Assembly (NCBI GenBank): GCA_030146905.1
Contig: JASLAV010000478.1
Coordinates: 1 to 5,696, forward strand
Origin: Lentzea sp.
Lineage (GTDB): Bacteria > Actinomycetota > Actinomycetes > Mycobacteriales > Pseudonocardiaceae
Length of the DNA stretch: 5,696 nucleotides
Direction: 5' to 3'
The notes below the pieces were generated by a model. That model saw only the letters and a program-made list of their open reading frames with translations. It was not told where the DNA came from and made no database searches. The position numbers and the translations under genes are program-made. Below are positions 1 to 5,696 of this stretch, piece after piece. Positions within the stretch are counted from its first letter, which is position 1. The number at the start of each line of letters is the position of its first letter.

Positions 1-1
1 T

Positions 2-559
2 GGCTTTCTGGACGAGTCGCGACGAGGTCCGACCTACATCGTCGTAGCGGTCGTCGTTCGACCTCGTGAGCTGGACGTGGTCCGCTCGAACCTCCGTCGG
101 CTGGTGAGGGCTGGTCAGCGGCGCGTGCACTTCAAGAAGGAGAGCGACTCCCGCAGGCGAGAAGTCGTTGCCCGGTTGCGCGAACTAGGCCTCAGGGCCG
201 GTGTGTGGACGCTGCGGGACTCGGACGACATTCGTGCTCGTCAGCTCTGCCTGTCCGCGGCTGCGGCCTGGCTGCAGGAAGTGGGTGTCACCCGGCTGGC
301 CATTGAAAGCTGCGCACACCAGGACGTGCGCGACCGGCACACGCTCGCCACCGCGCTGGAGAAGGCGGACAAGCCGTTCGCCTACGAACACCTGCGCCCG
401 GCGGAAGACCCGGTTCTGTGGGCCAGCGACGCCCTGGCGTGGTGCTTCGGAGCGGGAGGTGACTGGCGGCAAAGGGTGCAGCCGATGCTCGACGCGGTGA
501 TCAGGCTCGACCAGTGCCCGGAAAGCGCGAAACCCGGCAACCGACCGTCCGGACGGTGA
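2..559 (+). CDS. DUF3800-like (probable RNase H-fold) hypothetical protein, 5'-truncated
   Basis: The reading frame is open from the left edge, so the true start lies outside; 185 residues remain. A GTG at 77 is available, but the residues before it (GFLDES then RGPTYIVVAVVV) look like real protein: an acidic DES turn followed by a beta strand. They match the N-terminal pattern of DUF3800-like proteins, so I read through. Only a few residues are probably missing. Visible landmarks (counting from the first complete codon) are D4-E5, HFKKE at 43-47, an IES at 101-103, DRHTL at 111-115, and a C-terminal SDALAWCFGAG segment at 142-151 with D143. Spaced acidic residues of this kind are typical of RNase H-like metal-dependent folds, so a nuclease-type activity is possible but is inference. 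No membrane segment or signal peptide is seen. GC is slightly lower than in the genes to the right. It ends 54 nt before the next assigned start. Function is unknown. Confidence 0.75.
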   Translation, partial: GFLDESRRGPTYIVVAVVVRPRELDVVRSNLRRLVRAGQRRVHFKKESDSRRREVVARLRELGLRAGVWTLRDSDDIRARQLCLSAAAAWLQEVGVTRLAIESCAHQDVRDRHTLATALEKADKPFAYEHLRPAEDPVLWASDALAWCFGAGGDWRQRVQPMLDAVIRLDQCPESAKPGNRPSGR

Positions 560-612
560 ACCGGGTCCACTTCCGGCTCCTATTGGAACCGGCGACGAGA
601 ACTGTAGCAGAG

Positions 613-1296
613 TTGACATGGGACCGGGATCCCAAATGGACCGACGAACCCGCCACGAACGTGGCACGATCAACGGTCGTGGGGGTAGTCGTCCGCTCAG
701 CGCTCTGGGGTGCCGCAACCGGCACCCTGGTGATGGGCGTCCTGACGACGGTCATCGACCTGGCCGTGCCGAGCAGCAAGCCGTCCTCGGTGTTCGTGAC
801 GATCATCGCCATCGGCATCATCGCCCTCGTGTTCGGCGGCTTCCCGGGAGCCGTGATCGGCACCGGTGTCGGCTTCATCCGCCGCTCGGTCCAGCGCCCG
901 AGGCACCCGCGGCCGATCCACGTGCCGCACCCGCAGCAGCCCTACGACATGTGGTCCGAGCTGGTCGAACGCTGCGCCGAGTCCACGCGGCGGGTCGCCG
1001 GCGCGGTGCGGACCGTGCCCGCCTCGCCCGCCAGGGACTGGTTGCAGCGGATCAGCGAGCAGCTCACGCAGGAGCTCGACGACGTGCGCGGCATCGCTCA
1101 GCTGGGCAGGGCGCTCGGCGCGGTCGACCGGCAGCACCCCGTCTACCAGCGGCTGCTCAAGGCCGCGCACGACTTCCACCAGTTCGAGAACGAGGTCGGC
1201 AGGGTCGCGTTGCAGATGTTCGACCACCCCGAGCTCGACCTGGCGCGCACCCAGCTCGAGGTGCTCGAGAAGCAGCTGCCTCAGCTGTCGACCTGA
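613..1296 (+). CDS. Hypothetical membrane protein with two N-terminal helices and a helical cytoplasmic tail
   Basis: From the TTG at 613 the product is 227 residues. A charged, Trp-containing lead (LTWDRDPKW) is followed by a hydrophobic helix at about 21-49 and a longer Gly/Ile/Val-rich helix at about 60-89 ending in an Arg cluster (RRSVQRPRHPR). That places the remainder inside by the positive-inside rule. A Pro/His-rich linker (99-110) leads to a mostly alpha-helical tail (112-225) with Leu/Glu heptad-like spacing near the end. I do not recognise a named domain, and no catalytic motif is visible. The start is uncertain: GTG 514 would overlap the previous gene and encode low-complexity Arg/Thr sequence, while GTG 661 or 679 would keep both helices but lose the DRDPKW lead. 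TTG 613 has a weak purine stretch (GCAGAG) just upstream. Its 3' end overlaps the opposite-strand phosphatase gene by 16 nt. A scaffold or membrane-associated accessory role is only a guess. Confidence 0.72.
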   Translation: MTWDRDPKWTDEPATNVARSTVVGVVVRSALWGAATGTLVMGVLTTVIDLAVPSSKPSSVFVTIIAIGIIALVFGGFPGAVIGTGVGFIRRSVQRPRHPRPIHVPHPQQPYDMWSELVERCAESTRRVAGAVRTVPASPARDWLQRISEQLTQELDDVRGIAQLGRALGAVDRQHPVYQRLLKAAHDFHQFENEVGRVALQMFDHPELDLARTQLEVLEKQLPQLST

Positions 1297-2117
1297 AGCG
1301 CGGACTGCCACCAGCCCAGCACCTCGTCGGCCGCGTCGGGTGCGGCGACCAGCAGGCCGTCCACGGGTAGCTGGGCGCCCTCGCCGCGTCTGTCCAGCAC
1401 GACCGCACCGGATTCCACGGCCAGCGACACGGCACCGGCCACGTCCCACTCGTGGTAGCCGTGCAGCACGGCGGCGGCGACGTGGCCCAACGCCACTTGT
1501 GCCACGGCGAGGCACTTCGAGCCGAGGACGCGCACGCCCGTGCCTGCTATCGCCGCCGTGGAGATGAACTCGCCCATGCCCTGCCACGGTCCCGTGCGGG
1601 TCATCTCGGTGCACACGACCAGGGAGTCGCCCTGGCGTTCGGTCAGGCGGACCGGGGTGCCGTTCGCGCGCATGCCGCGGCCGCGGGCGGCGGCGTAGAT
1701 CTGCGAGCGGTACGGGTCGGCGACCACGCCCACGACCGGGCCCCAGCGGTCCACCAGGGCGAGGCTGTAGGCGCACCACGGCATGCCAGCCGTGTAGTTC
1801 GCCGTGCCGTCGACGGGGTCGACCACCCAGCGGAACTCGGAGTCGCCGGAGGCGTCCGGCACGTCGGAGTTCTCGCAGAACACGGGGATCGACGGGAACT
1901 CGGCGGTGAGGACGCGGCGGGTGTGGCGTTCCAGGGTGCGGTCGGTGTCGGTGACCCAGTCGAACGGCGACTCGTCGGAGTCGGGACGCACGCCGCGGCC
2001 GGCGGTGGCCATGATGACGTCCGAGGCGTCGTTCGCGAGGCGACCGGCCACTTCCAGCGCGATGGAGACCAGTCCGGGGTCGGCTGGATGCGCGGGACGG
2101 GACGACAAGACGGTCAT
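1281..2117 (-). CDS. Inositol monophosphatase-family phosphatase
   Basis: A 278-residue protein, close to the usual 260-290 of the family. These enzymes are Mg2+-dependent, cytosolic and hydrolyse small phosphate monoesters such as inositol-1-phosphate, histidinol phosphate or 3'-phosphoadenosine 5'-phosphate. Landmarks in order are WVTDTD (54-59), the metal-site glutamate E82 in FCENSD, the signature DPVDGTANY (100-108; D100, D103 and T105 as metal and phosphate ligands), and WDVAGA (224-229; D225 as the C-terminal metal Asp) followed by [10 protein letters not shown]. The usual Glu-Glu pair before the signature is Glu-Asn here. The start is the ATG at 2117, with TAGG placed 5 nt before it as a weak ribosome binding site. 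It is transcribed divergently from the glycosyltransferase cluster. Possible roles are free-inositol supply for phosphatidylinositol-based lipids, or the HisN step of histidine synthesis; sequence alone does not separate them, and there is no his gene nearby. Family assignment is strong; substrate is open. Confidence 0.92.
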   Translation of the reverse strand: MTVLSSRPAHPADPGLVSIALEVAGRLANDASDVIMATAGRGVRPDSDESPFDWVTDTDRTLERHTRRVLTAEFPSIPVFCENSDVPDASGDSEFRWVVDPVDGTANYTAGMPWCAYSLALVDRWGPVVGVVADPYRSQIYAAARGRGMRANGTPVRLTERQGDSLVVCTEMTRTGPWQGMGEFISTAAIAGTGVRVLGSKCLAVAQVALGHVAAAVLHGYHEWDVAGAVSLAVESGAVVLDRRGEGAQLPVDGLLVAAPDAADEVLGWWQSALQVDS

Positions 2118-2190
2118 GCTGGCCTAGTTTCACCGCGTTGTGTGACCGGCAACCGAAGTGAAGATGACGAAACGAGGATCACCTGGCCAC

Positions 2191-2214
2191 GACGTGAGGT
2201 GTTCCGACCACGTC
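2191..2214. promoter_or_regulatory. Short inverted repeat in the divergent intergenic region
   Basis: GACGTG (2191-2196) and CACGTC (2209-2214) are exact inverted copies separated by 12 nt. They lie about midway between the phosphatase start and the mgtA start, a position where a dimeric regulator could control both. A second small palindrome, CACGACGTG at 2188-2196, overlaps the left arm. The arms are only 6 bp, so chance is a real possibility in this GC-rich DNA. I see no convincing TTGACA/TANNNT pair for either gene in 2118-2261. Confidence 0.2.
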
Positions 2215-2252
2215 AAATCTGCTGTCATCCGGACTTCACACGGGCACTACAT

Positions 2253-2258
2253 GGTGAG
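2253..2258 (+). promoter_or_regulatory. Ribosome binding site for the mgtA GTG start
   Basis: GGTGAG lies just upstream of the GTG at 2262, with a short 3-nt gap. It is the only purine-rich Shine-Dalgarno-like stretch near the point where GT4 homology begins ([10 protein letters not shown]), and it supports GTG 2262 over the far-upstream in-frame start options. The spacing is shorter than usual. Confidence 0.4.
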
Positions 2259-2261
2259 CTG

Positions 2262-3335
2262 GTGCGCGTAGCGATCGTGACCGAGAGCTTCCTGCCCCAG
2301 GTGAACGGGGTGACCAACTCCGTTCTCCGCGTGCTGGAACACCTGAGGCGCAACGGCCACCAGGCTCTGGTGGTCGCGCCGGGTGCCGGCGCCGAGGAGC
2401 ACCACGGCACGCCCGTCGTCAGAGTCTCCTCGGTCGACGTGCCCATGGTGACCAGCCTGCCGATCGGTGTGCCGAGCAGGAGGGTGCACCACGCGCTGGC
2501 CGACTTCCGGCCCGACGTCGTGCACCTCGCCTCGCCGTTCGTGTTGGGTGCCTACGGTCTCAGAGCCGCTCGCAAGCTCGACGTCCCGACCGTCGCGGTC
2601 TACCAGACCGACGTCGCCGGGTTCGCCGGCAACTACGGGCTCGGGCTCACCAAGCGGGCGGCGTGGCGCTGGACGAAACGCCTCCACACGCTCGCCGACC
2701 GCACGCTGGCGCCGTCGAGCTCTGCCGTCGAGGCGCTGGAACGGCACGGGGTGCCGCGCGTGCACCGGTGGGGCCGCGGCGTCGACGTCGACCTCTTCCG
2801 CCCGCGTGCCAGGCAGAACGACGAGCTCACCGTGGGCTACGTCGGGCGCCTCGCGCCGGAGAAGCAGGTGCACAGGCTGGAGGAGCTCCGCGACCTGCCG
2901 GGCGTGAAGCTGCGGATCGTCGGGGACGGCCCTGACCGCGAACGGCTGGAGCACGCACTGCCCGACGCGGAGTTCCTCGGCTTCCGCACCGGTCAGGAGC
3001 TCGCGGAGGCCTACGCGTCGCTCGACGTCTTCATCCACACCGGGCCGCACGAGACGTTCTGCCAGGCGGTCCAGGAGGCGCTCGCGACGGGCCTGCCGGT
3101 GCTGGCGCCGAACGCGGGCGGCCCGCGCGACCTGGTCGCGCACGGGCGGACCGGCTACCTCTTCGAGGAGGACATCGCGCAGTACGTCGACCTGCTGCGC
3201 GACCCGCTGCGGCGCAGGCGGTTCGGTCTCGCCGCCCGCAAGTCGGTGCTCTCCCGCACCTGGCCCGCGGTCTGCGACGAGCTGATGGGCCATTACGCCG
3301 CGGTGATCGGACTCACTCACCAGGCGGCCGCTTGA
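2262..3335 (+). CDS. mgtA: GT4-family glycosyltransferase, probable GDP-mannose-dependent alpha-mannosyltransferase (MgtA type)
   Basis: The product is 357 residues, the usual size of actinobacterial MgtA (Rv0557 type). It has the two-Rossmann GT-B layout of retaining GT4 enzymes. The N-terminal acceptor domain opens with [17 protein letters not shown], where residues 12-18 form the acceptor-side glycine loop. The C-terminal donor domain carries GRLAPEKQV at 195-203 (R196 and K201 contact the donor diphosphate), [11 protein letters not shown] at 219-229, and the EX7E motif with E264 and E272 in [12 protein letters not shown]. In Mycobacterium and Corynebacterium, MgtA adds mannose from GDP-mannose to a glucuronosyl diacylglycerol anchor used for lipomannan-like glycolipids, at the cytoplasmic membrane face. 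That acceptor is inferred here from similarity and from menG lying downstream, as in Rv0557-Rv0558. No signal peptide or membrane helix is seen. The GTG 2262 start is where family homology begins; the frame stays open far upstream only as a shadow of the phosphatase gene. It overlaps the next gene by TTGA. Confidence 0.88.
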   Translation: MRVAIVTESFLPQVNGVTNSVLRVLEHLRRNGHQALVVAPGAGAEEHHGTPVVRVSSVDVPMVTSLPIGVPSRRVHHALADFRPDVVHLASPFVLGAYGLRAARKLDVPTVAVYQTDVAGFAGNYGLGLTKRAAWRWTKRLHTLADRTLAPSSSAVEALERHGVPRVHRWGRGVDVDLFRPRARQNDELTVGYVGRLAPEKQVHRLEELRDLPGVKLRIVGDGPDRERLEHALPDAEFLGFRTGQELAEAYASLDVFIHTGPHETFCQAVQEALATGLPVLAPNAGGPRDLVAHGRTGYLFEEDIAQYVDLLRDPLRRRRFGLAARKSVLSRTWPAVCDELMGHYAAVIGLTHQAAA

Positions 3336-4429
3336 GGATCGTCCAGCTGGCCAACTTCTACGGACCGAAGTCGGGCGGGCTCCGCACGGCACTGCACCAC
3401 CTCGGCACCGGCTACGTGCAGGCGGGCCACGAGGTGGTGCTCGTCGTGCCGGGTGACCGGCGCGCGGACGAGGTGCTGCCCGGCGGTGTCCGGCGCATCA
3501 CGCTCACCGCGGCGAAGATCCCGTACACCGGCGGCTACCGCGTCGTGGACCCGTGGCGGGTGCAGGCCCTGATGGAGCACCTGCGGCCCGACCGGCTGGA
3601 GGTGTCGGACCGGCTGACGCTGCGCGGCATGGGCGCGTGGGCGAGCGAGCGCGGCATCCCGAACGTCGTGATCTCCCACGAGCGCCTCGACCGCCTGCTG
3701 CGGTTCGTGCTGCCCGAGAGCCCTGCCGTCCGGGGTGCCGACTGGGCGAACCGCCGCATGGCCGCCTCCTACGACACGGTCGTGTGCACGACGGCGTTCG
3801 CCCGCGAGGAGTTCGACCGCATCGGGGCGTCCAACGTCACGCAGGTGCCGCTCGGCGTCGACCTCGCCACGTTCACCCCGAGCCGCCACTCCGCGGATCT
3901 CCGCAGGGACCTGCTGGGCGGCAAGGAGAACCTGCTCGTCCACTGCGGCCGCCTGTCGCCGGAGAAGCACGTCGAACGCTCCGTCGACACGCTGGCGGAG
4001 CTGCACGAGCAGGGCCACTCCGCGCGCCTGGTGATCGCGGGCGACGGACCTCGCCGTTCGTCGCTGGAGAAGCGCGCCGCGGGGTTGCCGGTCACGTTCC
4101 TCGGCTTCGTGAAGTCGCGTTTGGACGTCGCCTCGCTGCTCGCCTCAGCCGACCTGTCGCTGGCGCCGGGCCCGCACGAGACGTTCGGCCTGGCCGCGCT
4201 GGAGGCGCTGGCGAGCGGAACGCCCGTCGTCGTCAGCCGCAACAGCGCGCTGAAGGAGATCGTCCAGCCGTCGTGCGGCGCGGCCGTGGACGACCACGCC
4301 CCGGCGTTCGCGGCGGCCGCCCAGCGCCTGCTGCGGTCAGGTTCGCGGGAGGCGGCGAGGGCGCGGGCGGAGGAGTACCCGTGGCACGCGGCGGTCGACG
4401 GCATGCTCACGGCGCTGAAGGTGCCCTGA
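3332..4429 (+). CDS. Second GT4-family glycosyltransferase, translationally coupled to mgtA
   Basis: A 365-residue GT-B glycosyltransferase. The TTG at 3332 is the chosen start because its first codons encode the strand-loop expected at the N-terminus ([15 protein letters not shown], with the G15-G16 acceptor loop). It also overlaps the upstream stop as TTGA, a classic termination-reinitiation junction. The donor domain shows [10 protein letters not shown] at 206-215 (R207 and K212), [11 protein letters not shown] at 235-245 and the EX7E motif with E283 and E291 in [12 protein letters not shown]. The motifs mirror those of the upstream enzyme, but the sequences are clearly diverged, especially in the N-terminal acceptor half, so a different acceptor is likely. 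Coupling suggests equal production and a shared pathway, most simply successive sugar additions to one envelope glycolipid. The donor is probably a nucleotide sugar such as GDP-mannose, but nothing in the sequence proves it. The gene lies 36 nt before menG. The PimB-type and MshA-type alternatives cannot be fully excluded. Confidence 0.86.
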   Translation: MRIVQLANFYGPKSGGLRTALHHLGTGYVQAGHEVVLVVPGDRRADEVLPGGVRRITLTAAKIPYTGGYRVVDPWRVQALMEHLRPDRLEVSDRLTLRGMGAWASERGIPNVVISHERLDRLLRFVLPESPAVRGADWANRRMAASYDTVVCTTAFAREEFDRIGASNVTQVPLGVDLATFTPSRHSADLRRDLLGGKENLLVHCGRLSPEKHVERSVDTLAELHEQGHSARLVIAGDGPRRSSLEKRAAGLPVTFLGFVKSRLDVASLLASADLSLAPGPHETFGLAALEALASGTPVVVSRNSALKEIVQPSCGAAVDDHAPAFAAAAQRLLRSGSREAARARAEEYPWHAAVDGMLTALKVP

Positions 4430-4452
4430 AGATGATCTCAGCGATCCTGACT

Positions 4453-4458
4453 TAGTCT
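4453..4458 (+). promoter_or_regulatory. Putative -10 box of a leaderless menG promoter
   Basis: TAGTCT fits the actinobacterial -10 consensus TANNNT and ends 7 nt before the ATG at 4466. Transcription typically starts about 7 nt past the hexamer, so the first transcribed base would be the A of the ATG, giving a leaderless mRNA. This accounts for the lack of a usable Shine-Dalgarno site: AGGA at 4461-4464 is only 1 nt from the ATG. No clear -35 box is seen, which is common at actinobacterial leaderless promoters. It implies that menG can be expressed apart from the two glycosyltransferase genes. Confidence 0.5.
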
Positions 4459-4465
4459 CTAGGAC

Positions 4466-5173
4466 ATGTCGCGTGCCGGCTTGGACAAGAACCCCCGCGA
4501 GGTCGCCGAGATGTTCGACGGCGTGGCCAAGGGCTACGACCGCACGAACTCGGTCATGACGCTGGGCTTCGACCGCCGCTGGCGGGAGTGGAGCCGCCGC
4601 GTGCTCGACGCCCGCCCCGGCGAGAAGGTCCTCGACCTCGCCGCCGGCACCGCGGTCTCGACCGTGGAGTACGCCGAGTCCGGCGCCTGGTGCGTCGCCG
4701 CGGACTTCTCCTTCGGCATGCTCGCCTCCGGCGCCCACCGCCGCGTCCCGAAGGTGGCGGCCGACGCGCTGCGCCTGCCCTTCAAGGACAACTCCTTCGA
4801 CGCCGTCACGGTGTCCTTCGGCATCCGCAACTTCAGCGACACGGCCGCCGCCCTGCGCGAGATGGCCCGCGTGGTGAAGCCGGGCGGCCGCATGGTGATC
4901 TGCGAGGTCTCCACGCCGGTGTGGACGCCGTTCCGCTTCGTCTACATGCGCTACCTGCTCAAGCTGCTGCCGCTCATCGCCAGGTTCGTGTCGTCGAACC
5001 CGGTGGCGTACTCCTACCTGGCCGAGTCGATGGCGACGTGGCCGGACCAGCGCACGCTGGCCGAGCTCATCGCCAAGTCGGGCTGGGACGACGTGGCGTG
5101 GTTCAACCTGACCGGCGGGATGGTGGCGCTGCACCGCGCGACCAAGCCGAAGCCGAAGGCCGCAGAGGCCTGA
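4466..5173 (+). CDS. menG: Demethylmenaquinone methyltransferase (MenG/UbiE family)
   Basis: The enzyme methylates demethylmenaquinone with S-adenosylmethionine, the last step of menaquinone synthesis, at the cytoplasmic membrane face. At 235 residues it matches the family's usual length of about 230. It is a class I Rossmann methyltransferase: N-terminal [22 protein letters not shown] (residues 13-34, the UbiE N-terminal region), SAM motif [10 protein letters not shown] (55-63), acidic motif AADFS (78-82), ADALRLPF (99-106), the post-II segment [15 protein letters not shown] (111-125) and the second UbiE signature [15 protein letters not shown] (135-149). The last matches the family pattern at every fixed position. 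The Ala/Lys-rich C-terminal tail (KPKPKAAEA) is dispensable-looking. The ATG at 4466 is the only sensible start, and the upstream layout suggests a leaderless transcript. Mycobacterial literature calls this gene menH or ubiE. The upstream mgtA-type gene recalls Rv0557-Rv0558, though here a second glycosyltransferase lies between them. Confidence 0.95.
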   Translation: MSRAGLDKNPREVAEMFDGVAKGYDRTNSVMTLGFDRRWREWSRRVLDARPGEKVLDLAAGTAVSTVEYAESGAWCVAADFSFGMLASGAHRRVPKVAADALRLPFKDNSFDAVTVSFGIRNFSDTAAALREMARVVKPGGRMVICEVSTPVWTPFRFVYMRYLLKLLPLIARFVSSNPVAYSYLAESMATWPDQRTLAELIAKSGWDDVAWFNLTGGMVALHRATKPKPKAAEA

Positions 5174-5192
5174 CCTGAGCGCCCGACCGCGT

Positions 5193-5198
5193 CACACT
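5193..5198 (+). promoter_or_regulatory. Possible -10 element for the STAND gene
   Basis: CACACT at 5193-5198 sits 7 nt before the GTG at 5206. CTGACC at 5170-5175, overlapping the menG stop, lies 17 nt upstream of it as a -35-like element. The first base of the hexamer departs from TANNNT. The geometry is the same as at menG and no Shine-Dalgarno site is visible, so a leaderless start is plausible but weakly supported. Confidence 0.25.
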
Positions 5199-5205
5199 GG
5201 GTCGT

Positions 5206-5696
5206 GTGAACACGAACGACCTCGGTGAGAACCGCGGCAACGCCGTGCAGGCGGGGTACGTCGGTCACCTCACGGTGGGATCGGCGCCCGGCCAGCCGCC
5301 GGTGCCGCGCCAGCTGCCGTTCACGTCACCCGGCTTCGTCGGCCGCACCGAGCACCTCGCCACCCTCGACCTGCTGCTCACCGACACCGCCTCCACCGCG
5401 CTCGCGGCCGTGGTCGGCACCGCGGGCGTGGGAAAGACCTCGCTGGTCGTGCGCTGGGCACGGCAGGCACAACAGCACTTTCCCGGCGGCACCCTGTACG
5501 TGAACCTGCGCGGCTACGGCCCTGGTCAGCCCGCCGCCCCCGGCGAGGTGCTGGCCGACTTCCTCACCGCGCTCGGCATCCAGCCGGAACGGGTGCCGCC
5601 GCACCAGGACGCGCGTGCCGCGCTCTACCGGTCGCTGCTGGCCGACCGGCGCGTGCTGGTCGTGCTCGACAACGCCAACGGCGCCGGACAGCTGCG
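5206..5696 (+). CDS. STAND/NB-ARC ATPase of AfsR/NLR type with N-terminal RHIM-like segment, 3'-truncated
   Basis: The first 163 complete codons of a larger protein are present; the frame is open at the right edge. Residues 1-26 form a short Gly/Asn-rich lead with the core NAVQAGYVGHLTVG (12-25), then a Pro-rich linker and PRQLPF at 34-39. FVGRTEHLATLD at 44-55 is the usual start of an actinobacterial NB-ARC module. Walker A is GTAGVGKTSL at 71-80 (K77, T78). FPGGTLYVNLRGYG at 92-105 is a hallmark of AfsR/SARP-type STAND proteins. Walker B is RVLVVLDNA at 149-157 (D155). STAND ATPases act as ligand-gated switches; family members usually carry TPR or other repeats at the C-terminus, here beyond the edge. 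There is no N-terminal winged-helix or BTAD DNA-binding domain before the NTPase, so it is not a classical SARP regulator. GTG 5206 is chosen because it gives the canonical VQAG lead; no better upstream start exists between it and the menG stop, 32 nt earlier. Confidence 0.88.
   Translation, partial: MNTNDLGENRGNAVQAGYVGHLTVGSAPGQPPVPRQLPFTSPGFVGRTEHLATLDLLLTDTASTALAAVVGTAGVGKTSLVVRWARQAQQHFPGGTLYVNLRGYGPGQPAAPGEVLADFLTALGIQPERVPPHQDARAALYRSLLADRRVLVVLDNANGAGQL

Noticed and set aside
613..618. TTGACA as a -35 promoter box
   Set aside because: The hexamer is perfect, but no TANNNT-like -10 box lies 16-19 nt downstream. The TTG serves better as a start codon.
618..1370. ATG-started plus-strand frame of 250 codons
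   Set aside because: The translation is Arg/Ala/Gly/His-rich with no hydrophobic pattern, whereas the frame ending at 1296 gives two clear membrane helices and a helical tail.
697..2133. Long minus-strand open frame of 478 codons covering the phosphatase and the membrane-protein gene
   Set aside because: Its translation is Arg/Gly/Pro-rich low-complexity sequence, typical of an out-of-frame reading of high-GC DNA; the real phosphatase frame overlaps it.
1452..2261. In-frame N-terminal extension of mgtA by 270 codons
   Set aside because: It is antisense to the phosphatase gene, has low-complexity composition, and GT4 homology begins at GTG 2262.
2262..3335. MshA or PimB' as the identity of the first glycosyltransferase
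   Set aside because: MshA is longer (over 400 residues), and the menG-linked position and 357-residue length fit MgtA better.
2247..3392. Minus-strand frame of 381 codons opposite mgtA
   Set aside because: It is Arg/Val/Glu-rich shadow sequence with no recognisable domain, lying entirely opposite a well-supported gene.
5014..5604. Several short minus-strand frames opposite the menG end and the STAND start
   Set aside because: None has a plausible composition, ribosome binding site or motif; all lie opposite strongly supported genes.

Overview
The window is about 70% GC, with GTG and TTG starts, tight or overlapping gene junctions, and third positions strongly biased to G/C. This points to a high-GC actinomycete. 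The gene order (MgtA-type mannosyltransferase, then the menaquinone methyltransferase MenG) and an AfsR/SARP-type STAND ATPase fit a filamentous or Mycobacteriales/Pseudonocardiales-type actinobacterium. The genus cannot be fixed from the sequence alone; Pseudonocardiales (for example Lentzea or Amycolatopsis relatives) is a guess.

Layout. Positions 2-559 (+) hold the 3' part of a small DUF3800-like, probably RNase H-fold protein, cut by the left edge. Positions 613-1296 (+) encode a conserved-looking two-helix membrane protein with a cytoplasmic helical tail. It converges with, and overlaps by 16 nt, an inositol-monophosphatase-family phosphatase at 1281-2117 (-). The 144-nt divergent region 2118-2261 then leads into a rightward cluster: a GT4 glycosyltransferase of MgtA type (2262-3335), a second GT4 glycosyltransferase joined by a 4-nt TTGA overlap (3332-4429), and menG/ubiE (4466-5173). 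A STAND/NB-ARC ATPase begins at 5206 and is cut by the right edge.

How the genes work together. The two glycosyltransferases probably act in sequence or on related acceptors in cell-envelope glycolipid or lipoglycan assembly, using nucleotide sugars at the inner face of the membrane. The divergent phosphatase belongs to a family that supplies free inositol, so it could feed phosphatidylinositol lipid synthesis, though histidinol phosphatase or another small phosphatase role is equally open. MenG completes respiratory menaquinone. Its proximity to MgtA echoes the Rv0557-Rv0558 neighbourhood of Mycobacterium tuberculosis. However, menG here appears to have its own promoter, placed so that the transcript would be leaderless.

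The most interesting item is the right-edge STAND protein. Before its P-loop NTPase domain it carries a short glycine/asparagine-rich segment with a VQAG core that resembles RHIM-like amyloid signalling motifs of bacterial NLR-type proteins. The rest of the window is ordinary actinobacterial chromosome. I see no tRNA, rRNA, CRISPR array, insertion sequence or attachment site.
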